A DNA stretch of 64,000 bases from Ancistrus triradiatus (taxonomy: Eukaryota; Chordata; Actinopteri; Siluriformes; Loricariidae). Position numbers and translations under genes: made by a program. The DNA is taken from positions 232,912 through 296,911 of the forward strand of contig JAJAGP010000777.1 in NCBI GenBank assembly GCA_025084515.1, given 5' to 3'. Within the stretch, counting starts at the first letter, position 1, and each line of letters opens with the position of its first letter. The notes below the pieces were generated by a model. The model had not been told where the DNA came from. It worked only from the letters and a program-made list of their open reading frames with translations, and ran no database searches. Shown one piece after another: positions 31,506-44,200 of the stretch.

Positions 31506-33347
31506 CCTAGGTTCAAAATATAAAGTATAATGTGTAAAACAAAAATAAATTCAATATTTTCAAATTAAACAGAAACTCTGGAGTGTGCAGAAGTTGCCCC
31601 TCTTTTCTACGTGATTTATTATTGTGTTTTGTATGGCCTTCTTGTTTCACTCCTGCTATGTGCTGATTCTGTCATCGCTCAGGGCTTCATACTTCCAGGT
31701 ACAACAGGAAACGTTCCGGGTTTGCTCAGTGTTACGTTCAGGACAGCTTCTGAACCCTGCATACTCTTTGACAAGGATCTATTTAGTAAATGCATACCTC
31801 CTTTCTAACTTTCTGTGTTTCCATATATGTATGTACACTATATAGACAAAAGTTTGTGGACACCTTCTAATTCTTGAGCTCTGCTTTTCCAGTAACGAAT
31901 CCCTAATGTAAAGCATACATTTCTGGATTTTCCATGGACAGGCAGTGGAAGTAGGGTGGGTTGCACTGATACCCCCTCAATATGACACATTGATATAAGT
32001 TTCTGCTTCCAACATGTCAGTTCATCAACTTTCTGCCCTTCTGTTCTTAAAAAGTCCGTACAGAAATGGTTTGCTAACTTTACTTGCACTATAGTCTAGT
32101 TGTAGCCGAAACCTTGTATACCTCAAGCTGCATAATAATGCATAAAGGTGGTGGATTGATTTAATACAAATAATCAACATGCCATTTTGGTACAAATAAT
32201 ATCCAAAAATGTATCAGTATGTTAGAATACCCATGTAAACCCTTCATAATCAGTGTAATTTAAACTTTTCCCTCACTTTCTTAAATAGAGCTTAATTCTG
32301 TAAGATCAGGTCTTTTACATGGTGGATTCGGTTAGAACACCCAACAAATCATAGAACTGTAGATCTCTCTTGCTTGTTCAGATTTACTCTTGCACTTGAC
32401 CTGTCCTACCAGCAGAGGGGCTCAGTGCGCTAGATCACCGAGTGAACACAGAGGCACTCTAGGCAAGAGAGGAGAAAAGGCTCGGTGCATCCGAGGAGCC
32501 CTAAAAGGACCCATTCAGCCAAAGTCCAGGCTGCACTCCACCCCACTGAGCACACTGCAGCTCCTGTCCTTTTGTAAGTCAACGAGTTTACTTTACGCCG
32601 ACGCCAGATGCTTTTCTAGGCTGTCCCGGGCGACTCTTTCCATTACCTGTGAACTGTGAATAACTTCTCTTGAGTCCAGGTCCTGAAACCAAACCTGCAC
32701 ATGTCCCTTTGCTTCTGAACGGACGGCTGCAGTTTTTGTACACGACAAGAATACATGACGAAATTAAAGAACTGCATGACAAACGTGATCTATGGAATGA
32801 TTTATTTGGCAAATTTTCATGTCCCTTTTTAGGAATACATTTATCCAAGCAAGATGGCAACTGAGAACCAGATCTGACGGCAACTGTCGTGTAAACTTCG
32901 CTACTTCAGAATCAGATGGCTTAGTTTCCCTCATTATTCCTGTTTTTTTCACAGAGCCTTCCCAGATCTGTATGTACGGGCCCAATGGGTGTTACACATA
33001 TTATAGTCTACAAAGGAGTTGCGCTAACGCTGGGGAGAAGAGAGGCACAGCCTCTCGCTGATCTAGAGCAGACCCAAGAGTCAGGCGTCGCAAGCAAGAC
33101 ATTCATATGGCACTTAGAACTGTTCGGGCATTAAGGAAGCATAAATAAGACATCACTGTGATCTTCTGCAAGCTGAAAAGTACAGATGCGTCATGTTGCT
33201 CTCGCAGTGCCGTGCCCTGCACAGCTCGCTACGAGTCGATAAAACAAGGCAAAAAACAATAACTAACAGCTATTGTGCTAATTAGTCATTAACTACCTAA
33301 AACTAACATAGTAGGTGACAGTTTCTTAACTATTAGATACTACTAAG

Positions 33348-34178
33348 TAGTGCTGGGCGGATAGAATTTTCCGTACATTATACATTTTTCATTTACTGAG
33401 GAAGGTGAACCTATTTTGAGCCTGAATCACTGTGTACTGAATCGTGAATCATGAATCGATTTTCGGCTGAAACAAATCACATCATTTAAGCAAGTGCTCC
33501 ATGTACCGAGCAAACCACGAGAACCGAGACAAATTCTTTAATTCAAAATGCGTCGAGTTCCGAGCTGGTCAAAAAACCAAGGTACCACTGTATATCACCA
33601 CTTTATATCTATCACCTCGGCAGAAAACGTCGGAATACCAAGAGTGTATGCGAGTATGGGCATCAGATTCGATGCCATTAACCGGTAGTCCCAGTGAAAC
33701 AGTGAAGCCAAAGGCTCAGACGTGGCTTGAAGAGGTATTTGCTCTAGGCGCCGCAGGTGACAGGAAAAGAAAGCTTTGCAGTGACATTATGAACGCAGTA
33801 ACAATCCAGTCAAGAGAGAGAGAGAGAGACGTCTTCAGAGACAAAAAAGGCATGTCTCTTTTTTTAAGTTCCATTTTAACACGTTGAAAAAACAGTTTAC
33901 GTTTTGCAACTGTTTCAAGCATACTGATTCCTTCATACATCGTGTAGTTTTTGTGGGACCAGGTAAATCCTAGAGCAATCAAAGCCTATTATATATGCGA
34001 TGAATATATTTTCATATTCTACGTACTCTATAAGCTACAATCCTATATAAAAGCCCAGTCATGCCTAAAATAAATAAATAAATAATTATGAAAAAAAAAC
34101 ATGATATCCCATGAAACCGCCAGAATCTTTAAAAAATGAGATACAAATATTTGTTAATATCGCCCAGCCCTAGCACTA
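33348..34178. mobile_element. Inverted-repeat DNA element (MITE) with an inner insertion
   Basis: Ends tagtgctgggcggata and tatcgcccagccctagcact+a are imperfect inverted repeats. Inside, about 33430-33595 resembles the end of the element at 55138-55881 in reverse (ccgagctggtc...ggtaccactgta). An AGAG run lies at about 33808. Confidence 0.55.
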
Positions 34179-35405
34179 AGTCATAGATAAGTCAGCAGTG
34201 AATCACTAAGCACACTGACACTGTATCTAATGATTACTTACAATTGATTAACTAATGGAATAGAGTTCATTAAGAGTGCAAGAACAAACGCATATTGTCA
34301 GGATGATGTACCTACCGGGCTGTCACCCTGGCATGGCTCCCTTCTGACCCTTTTCCCTTTCCACAGCAGGCTAATTAAACACCTCCGTAGTCTCCTCTAT
34401 ATAAACCCTCCCTGCTGTCCAATTTCTTGTCGGGTCTTCTCACTCATGCCCTCGTTTCCTGGCTCCCGGTCCCTGGCTCTGGTTGTTCCTACGCTCTTTG
34501 TCAAGGTATGTACGCCCTTGTTTTTGCTTTATGTCTTGTTCTATGTTTGGTGTTTTCTGTGTTAGCTGTGGTGTTGTCCAGAGTATTCCTGTTTTGTGTT
34601 TGATTATCACTCGCATTGTGCATTCACTTTAGCACAGTCCCTGTGTTAGCTTCTAATCATAATCATCATGTACAGTCTCAGCTCAGTGTGCTTAGAAAGT
34701 AACTGCTAAATTAATTAGTAGCTCCTAAGAATTAAGAAACTGTCACTAATATATTAGTTTGGACTGACTAGCAGCATAATAGCTACCCCTTCTGTGACCC
34801 TGCATGTGATATTATGAGAAATCAAACAAAGTAGACATAACTTCACATTGTTTTCATCAGACGTTTCCTAAACAACACTCTTGAGAACTATCATTATGTT
34901 GATGGAGTTTGCGTGCAATAAATTAGTTGTGTAAACCTATTCTTATATGTGGTTCACTCTGCTCTAGCTGAAAATTGAAGTCATTTTTATGTACTAGGTT
35001 GTACAATAGGTGGTCTAATATTTCGTTTCCTTGCAAACAGAAGTCTACTGTGTAAAACGAAAAAAAAAGTGTCCCTCATGGAAGACGGATTGCTTGCGCA
35101 CAGTTCTTAGCTTCTCCGCAAATTCCAGACGGTCTGGATGAAAGAGCCTCCTCTGGAAGGTTTTGGACGGTCCTACTGCTTATTTTTAGGCAACCTATAG
35201 TGCAGGAGATCTGGGATAAACCTGCGTGGAATAGTCTGTTGTCCAGACGCAAAAATTCAAGGACACTACCTATGGGAAATACAACCTTTTATAAATAAAG
35301 TAAGGGGTGACACTATATACAGGAAGGCGGCTGTATCGTCAAAATAATGCTGTGTTATATAATTTTAGATTGAAGGCTGCGGAAAGTGAGCTGAAGATCA
35401 TTCTC

Positions 35406-35497
35406 TTAACTGGCTCTTCTTGGCTCTTGCTTTCCCAATGACGTTCTCCTGGCAGACCGACGCCTTGTGGATCTCTTTAGGAGCCTTCGGATGACTT
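35406..35497 (-). CDS. acan: ACAN last coding exon: basic C-terminal tail
   Basis: After a catcacag acceptor, 92 bases encode VIRRLLKRSTRRRSARRTS and a short end with TAA at 35408-35406. A highly basic tail after the CCP module is normal in aggrecan. The phase matches the CCP exon. Confidence 0.88.
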
Positions 35498-38184
35498 CTG
35501 TGATGGAGAGAAAATAGGAATGTTGTTTACAGAGGAATGAGCATATTCATGGGCATTGCAGGAACTCGAGACTCGAGCCTCAACATGCCATCAGACCGGG
35601 GTGACTCAGCACTAGGAACCAGTTCATTACCGAATGAGCAACTCTGGTAGGACCCACATGATACTGGGATGAGCTGGGTGTGAGCGTTTGTCAGGTGTGT
35701 TCCAGACCAGGGGTGCCCCTATTTAAAAAGGGATTGAAATCATTCAGCGCTCAGTGGCTAGAGCTCTTGTTCTGAGTGCTGATGAGTCACTCTAGTTCGG
35801 TCGCCACCTCTGGCAGGTTGAGGCTTGAGCTGCAAAGGTGCATTCCATTGGGTTGGGTTGGGTTATCTGTCACCAGAACTAAAGGTTGCACTTTGTATTA
35901 TTTCTGGATCAGTTTATCTTGTCTCCCTAGCCACACTGATGTCTCGGTGCTACTCTGGGTTTAGAATGTGTCTAGGCAGAGGTGGGAACAAGTCACTAAG
36001 TTGCAAGTAATAAGTAAGTCTCAAGTCTTGACACTCAAGTCCCGAGTCAGTACAAGCAAATTCGAGTCAAGTCCCAAGTCTTAAACTCCAAGTCTTTTGC
36101 AAGTGGCAGATGATGTTGTTTTAGTGTTTTTGGTGTTTTAATATGACTACGATAAGTAAATACTTGTATATTTGTGTATTTGGTTTGATTTAGGTTGGCT
36201 ATTCATTGAAGTATTTCAAAAGTATATTCATTGGACAAAATACAGTCTGGAGTCGTAGAAGTTAAGCAAAGTGTCAAAGTTCTTAGTTGTAAGTTAACAG
36301 TTGCATAGCAGCCTTTTATGGAAGATTGTCCAGAACCACTGGGATTCCAATTCCAAGTCAAAGTTGAGTAGAAAGTCTTTTCTTCATTTTGTCAAGTCGA
36401 TGCTCAAGGCATCAAATTCAGGACTGGAGTCCACACCTCTGTGCCCAGGGATTGTCTCGCAAAAAAAAAAAACACTTACTGGCTTTACATTCCACTTGGG
36501 GCTCCTGCCACTTTCCATCTCCCATACAGCGCACCACAGGCGGGTGGCGCTGCCTGAAGCCATCATTGCATTGATATCTGATTATGGAGTTGACCTGATA
36601 GCGCTCCTTCTTGTTCCCAAACATCCTGGCATTCTTCACTTCAGGAGGCTGGCCGCATGTGACTGAAGGGGGAAAAAACAATTCAGGATCGACAGCATAA
36701 CATTAAACACAGCCAATTTCATTTGAGCTTTGTACCTGGGCCAGTTTTGCACGTGAAGGGCAGATGATAGTTGCAGGGCACATCATTCCACTGGCCATTT
36801 TCGTGCCAGATCATGACCACGCAGTCCTCACCGGAGTTGAAATAATTGTCTGGCTGATTGGGCCTCCAGTTCTCATATTGCTAGGAGGGAAGGTTTGATC
36901 ATAGTGAGCATTGTAGTGTCTTGAAAAGGAATTGTTTGATCTCAACAGGCTGTTGAAGGTACTCACCATTGGGGTACCATCAGTCCACTGGAAGTCATTC
37001 TCAAAAGTCTTGTCATTTAGCCCAATCCAGTGATAATCCTGCGCATAAGCTAAAGGAAAGCGAAACTAGATTGTCACATACAAGGCATGGTGTCATTCAG
37101 AAACAATGAAAACGTCACTCACAATTTATAAACGCTTGCTCCTCTGGGTTGGTGATGCTGACCAGGTGAGCGCCGAGGCTTCTGCAGTGTTGCTCCGCAT
37201 CCTCCCAGGTTTCCCTCTTGCCGACGTGCATGTAACAGTTGCCCTGAAACTTAGTCCAGCCTTCCTCACAGGTTTCTATATCTGCAGCACCATAGAGGGA
37301 GTGGAAATCAAATTTAATTCAGTTGAGCCCGGACTATAGACACTGTCATCGCAAACTTCTAAGGTTTAGTGACAAAGACCTAAGAATCCAAGTGAGGAAT
37401 TCAATACTGTGCAGATACTTACATGTGTATTCAGCTGAAAAATAACCTGGATTAATCTGTCATTTCGCAGAAAAAACAATGTGTATCTATAATGATAGGT
37501 AAATCTTTGGTGTGTAGACAGATATGCAGTAGTCAGTGGAATCTGGTGGTTTCAGTCATGACAAAATGTAAAACATTAGTACTTTCCTCCTCTTCACTAA
37601 CAGCATGGTATATTCCCAAGTGATCTAGTAAGGACTACAATATTATCTGTGGGACATGAGTGCATTATGCGAGTGCCTTCTCATAAGGACCTGAAATTAA
37701 TTCTGTTAATCAGATCTTTCCATCAGCCACCACTCCCAAACACAAATACAAATACACCTATACTGTCATACAGGCGAGGCCAATAGACCAAGCCTGCATT
37801 TCATGGCATTGGCTTGGTTGTTTTTAGGCGATTGTTAGTACAATTAGCTGAAGCCAACCTCGTACCAATCTCACAGCGATCCCCTCCATAGCTGGGCAGG
37901 CATAAGCATTTGAAAGCATCCTGTACCTCCACGCACGTGGCTCCATTGGCACAAGGGTTTGAATGGCACACATCAACCTCTGCAAATAAAGGTTCTGCGG
38001 TTAAGACCGATGACTACAAGGACACCATTGTGTTGGCTCATGCTTAAGTAGAGCGCTGTGGCCGAATACTGATCCCCATGAGCGATGCAACATCTGACTG
38101 ATATTCAATACACCACCAATCCATTGATGGATTGACAGAGAATGATTCCAATGTTCCAATATCCCATCATTGATCAGATGGTTG

Positions 38185-38273
<89 letters not shown>

Positions 38274-41200
38274 CATGGTGGTTCAACTGAAAGACTTGAA
38301 CTTCAATCACCAGATGTCGCCTCAGTTCAGGGTCCAAGGGCTGGATTCACAATAGCTTTCTTAAGAAAAAATCTTAATTATTTCCTTAAACTTTGCTTAA
38401 GAAAAACTTTACTGTCGCTTTTTAAAAGAAGGGTGAGATGATCTATCTGTGGCCTTTCTGGATTTTTTTTTTGTCATCTACTTTCCATATGTAGACAACT
38501 TTTGAATTTTGAGGATGACATTCACTCAAGGCTTTTAAACTTCTGAATTGATAGTACAGTATGTAAGCTTCATTAAAATGATTAAACCTTAAAACCTTTT
38601 AAAGTTAATGTTTTCAAGAATACCACTTGTTTTTAAGAAAAGTGTTCAGAAAAAAAAATCTTAAGAAGTTATTTTTGAAGAATAGCAATTTTTCAGAACT
38701 TTTTTTCTTAAGAATAAAGTTAAGAAAAAAAACCCCGCACATTTAAGATTGTCTTTCTTAAGACACTTGTGAATCCGGTCCCTGATTCTTATCAAGGAAA
38801 AGGAGGATTCATGTACCAGGTGTTAGCAGGCATGCAGCAGGCTGGAAAATGGTGTGCTGATTAAGCCATACTTGAGCAAAGGCAGAGCTGAACAAAAACA
38901 ACACATACAATTAATTAAATTAATTGATATCTGCAAGATCCTGTAAATATCAGGTAAAATCAGGCATCCACACAAACATGCCAGACAACCTGTAAAGGGA
39001 ATGCATCTGTGACGATCAGGCCCAGGCAAACGGAACCGCAGACAAAACGCAAACCGAGCAGACATCAACATTAAGAGAGGACTAGTCAAAACGAAAACAG
39101 CTGAAGTATCAAAATATTAGGGAAGAACACATGTGCAGGTTTACTGGTTAGACACAAGAGCCATTTATAAAAATAGGTTAACTCACCGACATGGCACTCT
39201 TCCTCTGTCAGGCCAGGAGGGCAGTGACACACTCCGACCCCGTCCTGTACAGAACACGCACCAGCACCACAGGGGTTTGGGTTACATGGGTCCCCAGCAA
39301 CTACAATACAGACATATACATGAACATATTAGTAGTGCAACAGAATAAGCCCTCTCAGAACAGTTTATGTGGCGGACTTTGAGTATCTTTGCATTCCTTT
39401 AGCCCTGATAGGGACTGTGGTAGCCTACCAGTTAAGGTACTAGACTATGGACCAGAAGCATTCAAATCCCACTTCAGCTTCCACTGTTGGCTCCTTCATC
39501 AAAACCCTTAACCCACAGTTGCCTGTATTGTAAGGCTGTATTTATTTGTAAGTCACTGTGGGTAAGAGTGTCTGCTAAATGCTGTAAATGTAGTGATAGT
39601 TCAAACTCACCATTTTCCATGGCAGGCAGCGGTAGGGCAGATGGGGTTTGCAAAGAAATGGCAGGGTCAGTAGTGGAAGCCGCCATAGGTGCAGGAGTCA
39701 AGGACACCCAAACTGGTTGAGCATCTTCAGACATAATGTCCAGTGTCCCTGCAGAGTTGCTGAGGAGCCCTGCTGGTACCTGGACTGTTAACAATTCTGT
39801 TGGATCGTCAACCACTAATGGCTCTCCACTAGGGATGGCTGTGGCAAATGGCTCTTCAGCGCCTGAGGACAGCTGACCTTCACTCCCACTGTGCTCTATG
39901 GGTCCTTTCCTGAGCTCTTGGCTCTGAGTGGATGTAATGGACATCTCCATCAAGCTCTCGTCAGTAAATAATATGACATCGCCACTGGCAGACATCCCGG
40001 ATGTGTCCCCCGATGACGCGTCTCCTGACGAAAGGCCCGAGGTTCCAGAGAAAAGGCTGCTCCCTTCTCCTGATTCATACACTAAAATTCCGGAAGCTTC
40101 TTGTTCTCCGCTTGAGTGGTCCGTGAAGTCAGTGAATCCTGACTCCAGAAATACGATCCCAGGAAATCCCGAAGCACTCCCAGAGCCGCTCAGATCACCA
40201 CTTATCCCAGAGAAGGAACCACTCAGACCAGACCCACTGAAATCCACAGTCCTTCCACCCAGCTCCTGAGCTGAGAATGTCGGCGCAGTGGACAGCTCCA
40301 CCCACTGTCCTTCCACCATGATGATTCCACTTCCACTAACCTGGAAGAAGCCACTGCTGTCCCCAGATGACCCAGAAGCCAGGTCTGATGTAAAACCGCT
40401 GAATTCAGACGACTCTCCAATGGAACCAAGGCCTGACGTAATACCAGAAGATTCTCCACTTGCGTCATTCTCTCCTGAGCCGCTGAATGACCCCAATGTA
40501 GACCCACTCTCTTCTGAAACAAGGCCTGAGCCACTTCCAGATCCGGACACGTGCCCGCTGAAGGACCCAGAACCAAGGCCTGAGAAAAAGGTAAAGATTT
40601 CTGCGCTTCCTTCCCCAGCTTCCTCGGGTGTCCCTGAAGCTGATGTATCCCCAGATAAGCTTAGTTCACTCCCTGTGAAGGTCACAGTTATGGCTGAACT
40701 GTCTCCACTAATCCCAGATCCTGAAAGATCTTCACTAATCCCAGATCCTGAAACATCTCCACTAATCCCAGATCCTGATAGGTCTCCACCCAGTCCAGAT
40801 CCTGATAGATCTCCACTCAACCCAGATCCAGAAAGGTCTACAGTCAGGCCAGATCCAGAAAGGTCTCCACTAAAGCCAGATCCAGAAAGGTCTCCACTCA
40901 ACCCAGATCCAGAAAGGTCTACGCTAAGGCCAGATCCAGAAACGTCTCCACTGAACCCAGATCCTGAAACGTCTCCACTGAACCCAGATCCTGAAACGTC
41001 TCCACTCAGCTCATAACATGATGCACCACTAGTCTGCTCCCCACTTCCACTAGCTGAAACATCAACCGAGACCCCACTGGTCCCAGATGGCAGGTCTCCT
41101 GAGCCAGAATCAGTGGGCTCTATTGGGATGGGAGGAGCCATAGTGTCATTCACTGTAGAAATAAGTGGAGAACGATTTCACGAATAGGCCTTAACAAAGA

Positions 41201-44200
41201 CAACAATCCACAGATAAATGAAATAAGAGGGACGATTCATTACCAGATGCAGAAAGGACATGTTCTGAAGTCTGCACCACCACCTCCTCTTCGATAACTG
41301 TTAGGATCAATCCGGTATCATTAAGATATAATTGGAGCTCAGCTGCAAAATAAGAAAATTTTGGTATTAAATGAACAGATGGCCAGCTATGAGCATTATT
41401 TAATTTTTAAAAGTATTTTTTTTAATATTTTTTAAATCATTTTAAAAACATTTTTAATCTTTATTCCTTGATGGAGCTTTCATACTTCATAGAGTCAATC
41501 TTTGCTTTAATTACAAACATTGTCAGTTATGTTTTTGCACACCTAATTTGGAGAATATTTGCCCATTTTTTCTTGCAGGCATTCGATTAATGTTGTGTTA
41601 AGCTGCCCTCTTCATTTCTGAATTCACGATCCATTTCCCCCTTCAATTCTGACCAATTTTCCCCACCAAAGAAACACACCCACAACATAATGTTGCCACC
41701 ACCATGCTTTACAGTAGGTATGGTGTATTCTGTATTATGGTTTTCTGTGTTTTGTTTTGCCATACGTAGTGCTTGGAGTCCGAAAATTCTTTAGCCATAT
41801 GGCAATTTGTTGAAAAAAAAAAACTTATATAAAAGCATAGATCACTTAATGTTGTGTGTTATCACAAAAACATCACTGTTGTGATTTGGTCGCAATCTAG
41901 AGCCAAAGGCGAGTGCCATAGATAACCACAGCCTTGATGTTATTCTATAACACACTCCCTATCATGTTCTACTGCTAGAATATATTATGATTTTCCATAG
42001 GCTCTGTATTTTGTTGTATTTAGCTACGGATATATAAAGTACCTTTCAAGCAGTAGGCACCAAACTTGGAGTGTACGTCAGGATATCCAGTCTGGTTGGA
42101 GAACTTATAGACTGTATGGACTCCAACTTTCCCTCCTCCACACTGAGGCCGAGGGTAATTAATGGGATAGCGGACACTGCGGTCGGCGAGCCAGCCAGAA
42201 CGACACTTATCAAAACCCTGCTTCCAAGCAGCATAGAGATCAGCTGTCGAGGCCAAAGATGCGTTCTGGCTGTGGCAAGACTTCTTCGCTTCATCGTAAG
42301 TGAAACCCTCAAACGAACCCAGGTGAAAAAGATTTCCTGGAACAACGAATTATCATGTATGGTTTTATTTTATGCAGTCGATTGTATTTCCTCCACATTT
42401 CACTCTTAATACCTCTTGGTTTGTCCATGTAGCAGTATACATCGTAGCGCTCATTCGCAGGTCTCACTCCATAAGACCTGACACCGGGCAGGAGTTCCAA
42501 ATCACCAGCACACCTGTCACGCGGCGATACAATAGGATACCTTCAATTGAAAAAACACAAAAAAAAACACACATCATTTTAATGTCTTTACTTTTAATGT
42601 TCAACGTCTATTCACTTTAATGACCGAGGTCTTAATTGTAATAGGTTTTTGTTTTCTGTTATCGTTTGTCTTTTAACTCTGGACGTAGCTGCATAAACAG
42701 CCCATCAACGTTTCTTATTCAAATGCAGAGGTGGGAGTTTAAGAGAGTGGGAGTTTAAGTCTATCATTCACAGTTGTCAAGTTTGCTTATTATAAGTGAC
42801 TTTGGGCTCATTTTTTCTGTAAAATCGCTTAGAAATACTGGTAGTCCTGAGTTGTGTTTTTTTGGGGGGGCTTGTTTTGGAAGTGTAGCTGCTTATTTGG
42901 GCTTAATTGTCTTTTTGTCCTGTTGCACATTCCGTCCACAACTTTGTTCCCTCCTCCCGTTCCCTATACATATCAAAATTGCGGACGGTCCAACAATGAC
43001 GCAGTTTCTTTACCTAGTTTGTTAATAATGCCAGGAATTTAGTTGGCGATACACAAAAAAACATCAGTGCTTCATTTTTTTTGTTGGTTTTGTTCAATTA
43101 CTTTAGATTTTTGTATATTATATATATACTGTATATATATATATAAACTGATCAAGTGGTCTTTCATTCTATCTCTTTTTTGAGAAGCTGTTTCTTTTGG
43201 GCTTGTTACCATAGACCTGTTTGCCTGTTTCTTTTGCACAATCTGGCAACACTGAATGATGCTCGTGTATGTAATTACCTTACCTGTTGTTCGTTAGCTC
43301 ACGTTTGGACTAAAGACTGTTCAGTTGATGTGTCCAGAGACATTTTTGTGTAAGTTACTCTTGTTTGCGTGGATGACTTTCTGCTGCTTATCTGTACCAA
43401 GCTGTAAATGTTGTTTGTTAGTGTATATTCTCTCTAACCTGTATCTATGTGAACTGGCTCACATTCAATCGGTCTTCTGTGTTGTTCGTAATACTGTCTA
43501 TCAATGCATTTTTGGATCGGAACAAAAGTATCCATCGTGTCAATCTCTTACGCATTTACATATCGTTTGCATGCAGTTTTCTTGTGGAAATACCCTCTAT
43601 ATTTACATTACAGTAGCCCAAATGGACTGTGACTATGGTCAACAACCATTTCTGTCAACGCCCTGTTTCACAGAACGTAATGCAGACGTTCAGTGGCGCA
43701 TACCTGCATTATTGTCGGCAGCATCACTAAATATACATTACGGAAAGCGTGACATTCTGTTAACAAAACAACTCTTGCCTGACAGTCTGGTCCAGCAGCC
43801 AGCCTGCATCGCAGTGGTGGTAGCCAGCTTCATAGGCAGCCTGTAGCTGCTTAGGACTGGCAATTGCTGCACCGATACTCTGGCATGCCAGCTGAGCCTC
43901 GATAAACGTAAAAGCATAACGTCTGTCACCCGCTCTGTAGTGGAACACGATGCCTGGGGGTACAGCAACCAGAAACATGATGCATGGAGCATTTACCATT
44001 GGAATTGCAAAAAAAGAATCAGGTTTCCTTACCAGTAGGGGACATTCCAGCTTCGGTGATATTCTCAGGAAGGATTTCTGATGCTAGTTCAGGTTGAGCA
44101 GTTGCCTCTTCTACAAAATCCGTGATGGTGGTGTTGGGTTTGTGGGTCACAACCTCACCTTGCACCTCACTCTCAGAATAGGACTTTGTGATGAACTCCT

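Larger units (their letters stand above)
31039..35405. other. Convergent intergenic region HAPLN3-ACAN
   Basis: Dispersed-repeat fragments at 31150-31340 (reverse) and 31405-31505, an inverted-repeat element at 33348-34178, and a repeat-like stretch at about 34270-34700. No further gene recognised. An AATAAA at 31324-31329 could serve HAPLN3. No clear AATAAA was found for ACAN below 35406. Confidence 0.55.
37980..39186 (-). other. ACAN intron between the two EGF exons
   Basis: Contains the (TA)n microsatellite at 38189-38268 and an inverted-repeat element at 38339-38782. The remainder shows nothing clear. Confidence 0.65.

Noticed and set aside
32390..33061. Overlapping frames downstream of HAPLN3
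   Set aside because: No family resemblance and no consistent splice signals; chance frames in moderately GC-rich intergenic DNA.
40288..41016. Long plus-strand open frame opposite the ACAN CS exon (242 codons)
   Set aside because: It is the antisense shadow of the 27-bp repeat, with period-9 Pro/Asp/Ser pattern; the minus strand has splice sites and phase.
43325..43846. 173-codon plus-strand frame overlapping an ACAN Link exon
   Set aside because: Lies in the intron and antisense to a confirmed exon; composition typical of intron.
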